From the NCBI GenBank assembly GCA_032353305.1, contig JAUCNG010366706.1, forward strand, positions 1 through 18,363: a DNA stretch of 18,363 nucleotides, given 5' to 3'. Origin of the DNA: Cephalothrix spiralis. Lineage: Eukaryota; Nemertea; Palaeonemertea; Archinemertea; Cephalotrichidae. A program made the position numbers and the translations under genes. Of this stretch, positions 1 through 9,500 are shown piece by piece. The notes below the pieces were generated by a model that had not been told where the DNA came from, did not search any database, and saw nothing but the letters and a program-made list of their open reading frames with translations. Position 1 is the stretch's first letter. Each line of letters begins with the position of its first letter.

Positions 1-396
1 AACACATCTAAGACCAAATTTCACCATTGGACTGTAACATTGCAAACGAAAACATGATAGCATAATGAATTAATGTTATGGGCATTTTTTCATGTTTTTA
101 GATTTCATGTCACACAATTATTAGTATGCAAGCGATGGTTAGCGCCAACTTTAAATTGCGCTTGCGGCGGCAAACATCGTACCATTTAGCACGCTAAGTA
201 ACAGTCGGCTTCCGACTTCTTAATCTGACGGTCAATTTCGAACGTCGGATTCCGAGAGTAAATCGAGATGACATCGTATCCGTCTGTCGATGCATTTTAT
301 TGACTACATTTTTGTAGTGCATAATAATTGCGCTCTCTGTCAGTTTTCTTTCAAAACTTTTATAAATGATTTACTTTTGTTTTCAGGTTTTCTTAC
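1..396. other. Intron 8 (partial) of SLC49A4, no feature
   Basis: By the phase-1 donor at 396-395 this should be the start of intron 8 on the minus strand. No frame resembles the missing C-terminal helix. Nothing else is recognised. Confidence 0.6.
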
Positions 397-579
397 CTAT
401 ATCAGGCACCCAAAACATAAATAATATCACAGATCCAAAGAAGTTGGTGAGCAGTGTCAGAAGTCCACTCAAAGTAGCTTCTGCGATTGGGTATCCAGTT
501 TCGCAGCATAGCTCCAAAAATAATGGCACTGTTCCGTTCAAAAGTGAACCTCCAAAAACGATTGAAATATACAACATCA
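397..579 (-). CDS. SLC49A4: SLC49A4 coding exon 8
   Basis: Acceptor TTACCTTTTCAG, donor GATATAG|GTAAGA; 183 nt ending in phase 1. It encodes Val391 (split) and residues 392-451 with LNGTVPLFLELCCETGYPI, matching vertebrate LNSSVPIFFELFVETVYPV, then helix 11. The final exon is not seen in 1-396. Confidence 0.92.
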
Positions 580-3500
580 CTGAAAAGGTAAGATTAGATT
601 ATTTTATTGGATTATTAGCAGGCTCTTATTTTTTTCAGGGCTAGCGGTTCCAACCGCCTACAGATAGCTCTCGTTGGAGGATAGACAACTATATTCGCCG
701 GTAAAGTGTTTCTTTGTTGACCAGTAAAACCCATTGGCGGTTTTGATCCAAGATGTCCCTACATCATTTCCTGAAAATTTCAAAATCGCCGGTTGCTCAG
801 TTTTTGAGAAATCGCAAAAATGACAGGGGACCGCGCATGCGCATTTCTCGAAAACTGAGCAACCATTGATTTTGAAATTTTCAGGAAATTATGTCGGGAA
901 ATCGTAGATCAAACGTGAATTTCTCCTGTAAATATAAAATCCCCGCCTCTCTGGGAGTTTAGCTAGTTTCAATCGGTATGGGAAAATTCCTTGGCCAAAG
1001 TTGAAAATTCGGTTTAGGTTATTAATGTAACAATAAGGCAACATTCCTGATTAGACAATCAAAAAATCGCTATCATCAAAATTCAAATCTATTGTTTGCG
1101 AGTGAATTGTATTTTTTGCTTACCTACGGATACTCTGACAAACCCGGTTGTCATCAAGCATAGCCATACAAACATAGCGGCAGAGGCGCAGAATTGAATT
1201 ATTATGCTTAGTTTCATATGACCAGGGAAAAAGTCTGATACCCTGCCGCATAATAAGCCAGTGACACATCCACCCATTGTAGAATAAAAGCCTATCCATC
1301 CTGCAGTCATCTGAAATTATAACAAATAGAGCATATTTTATTTGTATATTGGTGGCAGATAGTCAGTCTCTGAATCCGGAGGTCCCGGGTTCGAGACTCG
1401 GGCTTGACACCACTTTCCATCCGGAAAAACCTTGTGCAAGGTCTTCAGCGTACTGCCTCCTGGGTGGCTCGATCAGGTTAAATACGTGGAGCGGGACGCT
1501 GTCTCTCCCTTCGGGGTAAACCCGACTGCCAATCGGAATATAGAAAATAGAATACAGTGCGGGATAGGTCTACAGGCCTAAGGGTAAATGCTCAAAAAGC
1601 TAACCGTCTGTGTCTTTTTGAGCCAGTCATCTGACGCCCTCCCAACAGAAGAATATTTTTTAAACTCCAGTAGTAAAAGAGCCTCTCCAGTCTCCACCTT
1701 CAACTTATTTCAACTTCAACTCATATGACGTTCTTTAAAAAGACACAGACGGTCCTCTTGCTCGAGAATTTATACCCGGCGTAATGCCCTGTCTACCTTC
1801 TATTTGTTATGACTCTGCTATATACCGATTAGAGTCTGGTTTACCCCAAAGGTAGGACCAGCGTCTCACGTATTTATACTAGTCGAGCAACACAGTAACT
1901 GGTATGTGTTCGTACCCCTAGAGTCTTGAACCTGCAACCCTCTGATTGGAAGGCAAACGCTACCTCATGTATTGATTAGGCTATAACGTTCCAGACTCAG
2001 AAAAGCCACTTGGCCAAGATCTGAAGTTAGTGGTTGGCTCGGTAAAGTTCAACCCGGCTCTTATCGGTGTATAAAAAATATAGGGTATAGTTTACTATGA
2101 ACAACACGTTAAAGGCCTACCTGGTCTATGCCCATTGGACTCAAGATGAGGTCGAGAACACTTCCCCATCCAATGTAAAATCCTGCTGGAATGGCGTATG
2201 GAAGTGTCACTAACCATATGTTACCATTCCTATAAAAGAAACGATAAAAGCATTGCTTTAATTATATTAGACGTAGGGGGTTGTCTTGAAAGTGCATGCA
2301 CCAACCCGGGTGGGTGGCTTGTTTTTGGACATTGGTCTCACTTTCAAGACCATTTTCGAGACGTGGATATCCAGAGGCTAATGTCTTGAATATGAAGTTC
2401 TTGTCTCGATAATGGGTGGGTATCCAGAGGCTTATGTCTTGAAAGTGAGGTTATTGTCTCGATAATTGGTGGTGTCTAGAAAGTATTGTCAAAAAAATGA
2501 TGCAAAATGTAAAAAAGTGGTTCAAATTTTCAACAATTTATACGCGTCCCCCATTTTTTGCACACATTTAAAAAAGTTTCTGCGGCGCAGTTTTTTTGTC
2601 CCTATTTAGGTCCCCGAATCCCGTGTCCCGTTCCATGGTCCTATCCCCATCCCGTAAGGGCTCCGTTACACTGGACCGACTGTGATGCGTGACTGAAAAT
2701 TCAAAATTGTATTAACAATACAATTTTGAATTTGCAGTCACGCATCACAGGATTTGATAAAATTTTGTTTAATCGGGACGAGATCGGCTGCTAAATATCG
2801 GGTAGTGTAATGGAGCCGTAAGGGCCATTAATGGCATATCCCGGATCCCGTTTAAGTCGTTTAACCCCATCTGGGCCCTTTTTTAACTTCATTACTCACA
2901 GCATCATTTCACATAAGCCATCTACGAAGTCAGTTCTCTCTAGAGCAGCGCTGAGGCTTGGTGGAGTTGGGGGCTTTGCAGGAAAATAAATTATAATTGC
3001 TATAGCTATCAATATTGCTATACCAAATTCTGAAAAATAAATTAATATTTTAGGCCTCTTCAAAAGCATGTTTCTAGTCAAAGCTATTCTACTCTGTTCC
3101 TACGTTTTAGTCAGTAAGATCCGTTAACTGTTCTTATCTTCCTATTTTTTGTTTTTCTTAGCCCTAGTGGTTTTTGTATAAACTAAATCAAATTCAAATT
3201 TGTTAAGTTACCTCAAATTCCGCAAATTGATCACAGCTTCATCATAATAATAATTTTGCAAATCGGAGATTTAAAATGACGCATAGGAATGAGGTTCGTG
3301 ACCCAATTCTTAGTTAAAATGATATAAAATGATCTACTAATAGGGGATAATGAAAGAAGCATGAAACGATTTTTACCGCTTTATTCTTTAAACTATAGAG
3401 AGGCAATCCATTGACTACTTCCATGCCAAATCTTCAATTTACTAGACCTCTAAATATTTTCGGTCATTTTCGTAGTGTCTTCGGAATAAAAGATCGGAAT

Positions 3501-6500
3501 CGATGAAATTTTCCGATCTTGCCGATGTATGTCATGTGTAGTAATACGAAGACTCTAGGAGACCGAAATGTTCCGAATGTATATTTCCGATGAAATCTCA
3601 GTCCCCTTACGTAAATATCGGGCTGGATGAGATAACGAGAGCATCATAAGTTTGTTCAGCTGAAGTTGGGTTTAAGTTTACTTACCTACATACATCAAAT
3701 ACATGATACTCTGTTTTTGTTTGTCGAAAAATGTTGTTTCTGAATATATACCTAAAAAATAGTAAAATAACCTAAATTAGCAAATCCTTATTAGTGTATT
3801 TAAAATCAATTTTAATATAAAGGTAGGGGAGACCGGGGTACATTGCATCAATTTTTACTTATGGTACTATAAATCTATCAATGCTTGTTATTTGGAACGA
3901 AATACTAATGTATACTAAAAGAGTAGGTTTTGGGCTACTACCATACCCAGTATCAATTCAAAATTCATGAAAGTCCCAGTGTTGTAACTCATTTAAATTC
4001 GATAGTTCAAGTGATGCAACTTATCCTAGTTTAATATTCGTAATCCGACACATCAGTAAAATTTTTGCCGACATAAATTTATTCAATAATACCACATTTA
4101 GTTATAAATGCATCAAAAATCATCATGCAACTAAATATTTATGATCAATAACACAAATAATAGATACTGAAAAATGTACTTTAGGTGTCCAAAAACCTTT
4201 AAATCCGCATAAAAAATCGGGATTTAACTTTTTTACTTTGAAAATTGTCTCCCGTCCTCGGCTACCGTGCCGCTCAGATACTAGTTGCGAAAAATAATTT
4301 TTCCCGCAATTAGTATCAGAGTAATTGCCAATTATTCAATTTACCCCTGAGGCAACTTGCCCCGGTCTCCCCTACTATCAATCGAAATTTCTTTTTACAC
4401 AAATGTTTAGCTACTGGTCTAATAAGCTATTTTTGATCACAATGGACTGGTGAACATAGTCCCTATTTAAGCTTTATTTATCTCCCCCATGTAAATATAT
4501 AGAATGGTTCTCTGTCTAATAGATACTCCCTTTAAATCCTCATAAAAAAACTAACATTGTGGTATGCTGGAGTTGTTGCTCATATATATGTACTTACCAC
4601 TTTTATTGAGTATTTGTGATATGTTAACCTCAATGGCACTGAAAAATACAATTTTATGTTTACTATCAGTAAAGTTAATAACGATGTTTTTGATTTACTT
4701 TTCAAATTATTTTATACCAGACGTTTCCCAAGTTCTTTTTACATTATGTTATACAGGGTGTCCCAATATTATGGTAAACAGCCAGATTACGTCATATTGT
4801 GACATTATTATGAATTGACCAAATCGGTGCTATTGATCTCTTAGAAAGAACAAACACGTTCTTCTCTTTCAAATAAAAAAAATTTAGTGCAAATCTGTCA
4901 ATCAACAACTGAGCTACATCAATTTCCCCAAAGGACCTAAAAGTTCAATATCCTAGTAGGCGCTAATGTACGTCCTGTCTCGAGAAAAATATGTTTGTGA
5001 ATTTTTTATGACTTTTTAATTTTTTTTATTCAATTCAGTATTCTCAAAAACAATCGTTAAAAATTGAAACGCGCTTAAAATAGCATTCTCTTGATTAAGT
5101 ATGGGATTTAGGGCGGGGAAAATGAGACCAGTTTTTCGGGAGAATCTATTTTGTTTGGGAGAGTAGACCATGCTCTCAAATGCGTATTTTTTGCACACAG
5201 TATAAGTTATTTTATATTAGACGTTGCCCAAGTTTTCTACGTACCTTGCATTTTCTATAAAAGACTTCCTCTCTGGAAAATCTACTTCATATGATACCAT
5301 AAGAGGACCTGAATTTATAAATCAACAAAATTATACAACCGCTATTTCATATGTGAAAAAAGGTGACGTTGACTGCTCGGCCAGTGGCGTAACGGCCTTT
5401 AGGATTGTCAGAGAACTTCCTAGGGGCCCCCTAATGGACTCCTAGGCTTGAATTACTTTCGGGGCTCCCCAAATCGGTCATGAAATAATTGAAGTATAAA
5501 GGGTATTTATTTTGCAAATTCAAGCTGAGGCTACTTTGCCGTATATCAAGAACCACAGACACAGACAGAGCTAGCCATCATTAGACCTGGCGGGCATACG
5601 TCGGCTAAGGATCCGTCAAGCCCACTTATTTTGTCGGTTGTCCTAATAGAAATATCTGTTGACATTTGAGACGCCCCCCCCCCCTTAACCCTATTCCTGA
5701 AGGGGGGGGAGGTTTTTCAAAATTATCTTTCAAACCGCTTATAGCAGGGTCTTGAATTTTTAGGAGTTTTAAGCTGAATGGATTGCCGACATTGCCCAGG
5801 GCCGGCGCTGGAGGGCCCCAAAATTGGGGTAATTTTTATTTTTTGTCAAAAATTGATAAAAATTGTGAAAAAATTTGCTGAAGCAAGGAGCACAATGGTG
5901 CTAATGCATTTTTATATCAATGATACCTTAAATATTTAAATAAGAAATTGATTTTTGACGAATTTCGATTTTTTGTCGGGACGCTTGATTTTTTTCAAAA
6001 ATTGCCCGCCAGAGCACCCCAAAAAACATTTTTGTGGCCAAAAATATTTTCTAGAGTGATAATTATGCTACTGTAGTCAAATAAGGTCATATTGAGGGCT
6101 GTGCGCCAACGCTGGCGTCATTTGGCCCAAGGACCCATTTTTGCGCAAAAAAAACATTTTTTAAATTATTTCTTTGGGGCCTTTTTCGAGACCCTGCGGC
6201 GTTGTCGCCAGCTTATATTCTGGTTTGGATAGTATTAAACACATTTGTAAAGAAGAAAAACATCCTGAGGCCAAATAGATTTTGAAATTAAGCAAATATA
6301 AAAATATTATATTTTTTTCACTTTTTTCCCGAATTTTGACCAAAAAATGGGCCCCTGAAGAACCGAAGCGCGTTTTTTTAATATTTTTTGTTAAAGTGTT
6401 CTTTATATGTTACCTCATACGTGTAAAAAAATCAGGGGGCGGAATCTGATTCTGAGTCGGTGGTTGTGCCTTAATTTTTTTGGCAATCAACAGCTTTGTT

Positions 6501-9500
6501 AAAGCCATTCTTACCTAAGATATAAGCCATACTAAATCCTATATACATGCAAATCGAGGTTATGGCTGTTGCTGTTGTTCTTTCGTGTGAAGGAAACCAC
6601 ACTGCAGATATCACTGGAGGTGCCGACGATGCCACAGGTCCAGCAACACCATTCAGGATAGCACAGGCATGAATCAACCTAAATTAGAAAAACAACGTTT
6701 TAGGATAGTATGAAATGGGGTACTCTACCAGTCTCAAGTAGAAAATACAACTATAGTCACAACTAAATTTTATTGAATTTGAACCATTTATAATTTGTTG
6801 TTGATTCTGTGTGAAAAAATGCATTAGACTCATTAGAGGGTTTATTACCTATCTCAGTTATTAGTTATTTTACATGCTACATTTTGTAGCTGCGCTATGT
6901 GGCACCAGACTATAGTTTCGCTCTAAGTCAAAAGTGGACGATCTAGTCCTAACTTAAAGTGAGCTGTGGTAGCATTACAAAGGATTAACGACGCAAGTCC
7001 AAATTTGGGTAAAAATAGCCGGGTTTTTCCGAAGGGAGTAATTATGTACCATTAGGTGAGGGGGGTGAAGGGGTCAGAACGGAAGCGGGAAAAGCCCTAA
7101 AATCGCTTCCGGAGGCGGGATTTTGTTAAATTTAGTTCGGAAAACGGAAACGGGATTTAAAAAAAAAATTCAATTTTCAGATTTTGTATCACTTAAAGCG
7201 CTAAAACTCGCTGTAAGGATTGTAATTTTCATAACGGAAACGGGAAATCACATTTTTTCAATAACGGAGGCGGGAAGTTGACCCCCCCTTCGCCTCCCTC
7301 TTAAGTCAATATTCACCGAAATAATTAACCGAAGAGTAAAAAATATATACATTTGTAGTGTCTCATTCGAAGGCTGATTTATCGAAAACATAGCGCTGAA
7401 ATTATCTTCAAATGTTTTGTCTAAAAAATGATAAACTCGTTGTTAAATTGATGTTTTTTACATTTTTTGTTTTAGTTTAATAGGGCCTCGATCATCGGGG
7501 GTTAGGATGGGTTTATATGAAACTGGCATTGTGCCATGTATCACCACACGGTGATATGACGCTGAGTTTTGTGAATCGGGTTGATCCAAGCGTGAAACTC
7601 TCCTTGTGGTCCATTTCATTGACTAGTGCATAAGATGTTTTAAACGAGCTGTGATTTCTGTAAATACTGTAAATAATGTATCAATGAAGTTTTAATCAGA
7701 ATTTCTGATAAAGGTTTTCTTTAAGGTCGATAAAATCTGCTGTCGTCTGATGAAAAGCTTGTACAGCTGTGTGGTATCCTATACAATTGTCAAAGTTGCT
7801 AACATTGTTTAACTAACGAAACTTATTTGATTACCACTGAGTTTATCATCATGTACGTAAATGCTTTTAAGTCGCATCGATTTCTTAATCATATAGACAA
7901 AAGCAAAGAAAAATAGCTAGCTAGAGAGTTTTACGCCCTTATTTCGTGATCAGTTTTCCTTTCCGTGATTGTGATTTCCATACATGTATTTCTACTTTCA
8001 TGATGAGTGAAATCGTATTCTCTTTAATTCGTAAAAGCCCTATTTTGCTATCATGATTCGCAATAATTTAGGATATTAAAAAAAATTCGTGATCTGAAAA
8101 TGAGTCATATAATGATTTATGCCTAAAATCAAGACATTTGTGGATCGCGCCTCGAGAGGTCAACACAGTTTATAAACTGCACCACAGCTAAATGTAAAAT
8201 ATATATATATTTGATAATTGGTACACTTTCTCCGTGATTCGTGAAAAGCTTATGTTTTTATCATAACTGCACCACAGCTAAAGATCGCTAAATGTAAAAT
8301 ATATATATATTTGATAATTGGTACACTTTCTCCGTGATTCGTGATCGTGAAAAGCTTTATGTTTTTGTCGGCAACCCCTCACCGCCACCGGTAACCCTAG
8401 CCACCTATGGAGGCCCTATATACTGTATAGGGCCTCCAGTTATTTGATATCAGCACTCGGCAGGGAAATGCCGTTACAAAATATCTGGCACTTTGATGCT
8501 TCATCAAGTTTTTGTCTCTGTATTTCATGACACGAAAATTACATATTCCTTAACTTGAAAATATTTGTAAACTAATGGTTATAAAAATTCAATGATCCCT
8601 TACCTGTAAATATGATAAATTCCATTGATTTAATTAGTCCAAGAAATTGTAAACTCAATGTTTTGTATACGCGACCTACGCATCGCGATGACGTCACCGC
8701 AGGTGAAGTATACACGATAATAGCACAAAAGAATAAGGATTCAATGAAATAAATCGATATAAATTCAAAGTTGATTTTGATAAATAATGATCAATAATCG
8801 AATACCTGAATATATTCATAAACTAAAATGAACTGTTGGATTAAAGATAAAAATATATTTCAAAAAAATGCTAAATAATAAATATTTTAATTAAATTCAC
8901 GGAAGTCAGAATTTGTTTAAGTTTCACCAACAGGGTTATGATAGTTACCCCCGACCCCAGCCAGGTAGGCTGGGGTCGGAAAAACTGACTACCCGTAACC
9001 CCAGGAATAGGATTACAAATTATAGCCTACTTACCATGATGCTGCTGGTGAATCTGATGTGATGCATCTGAGTCCAGTTCCAATTGCTATGAGGGAACTC
9101 GATACAATCATTGTGATTCTTAAACCTTTTTCCTCCATTAGCCATGATAACGGAAATGTGCATATCACTGCCGCTAAACAAGCCCAATTAGGCAGCAAAG
9201 CTAAATCCCACATGTGCCATCCGAAAACATACTGTGCTGATTCAGATATTGGTCCCCATGTATTCCAAACTAAACCTTGTGTCATGGCAAATAATACAAA
9301 TAATAACAAGATATAATATCGTCTTTTATACGCCACATATTCGTCACCCTTTGATGACTTTTTGACACTTCCAGTCTTTTCTTTTTCTTCTGCATCTTTA
9401 TTAATTGTTCCAAAGTCCCGTTTTTCATCATTTTGATCCTTTTTACGTTGTATGAGACTCTGTTTTGTCGTTTCCGCGTTTTCGTTTTGTTCCATTGCTT

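Noticed and set aside
1351-1411. A functional tRNA gene
   Set aside because: It is too short, its D arm is degenerate, the acceptor ends mismatch, and it has an attached body and a second diverged copy, so it is a SINE head.
5016-5198. Minus-strand open frame of 60 codons as a transporter exon
   Set aside because: It does not match the family, lacks fitting splice sites, and sits inside the direct-repeat-bounded segment. Phase is already satisfied by exons 5308-5245 and 4638-4598.
5674-5709. C-run and G-run as a designed regulatory hairpin
   Set aside because: Homopolymer runs in an intron are more simply low-complexity sequence, and their lengths may be unreliable.
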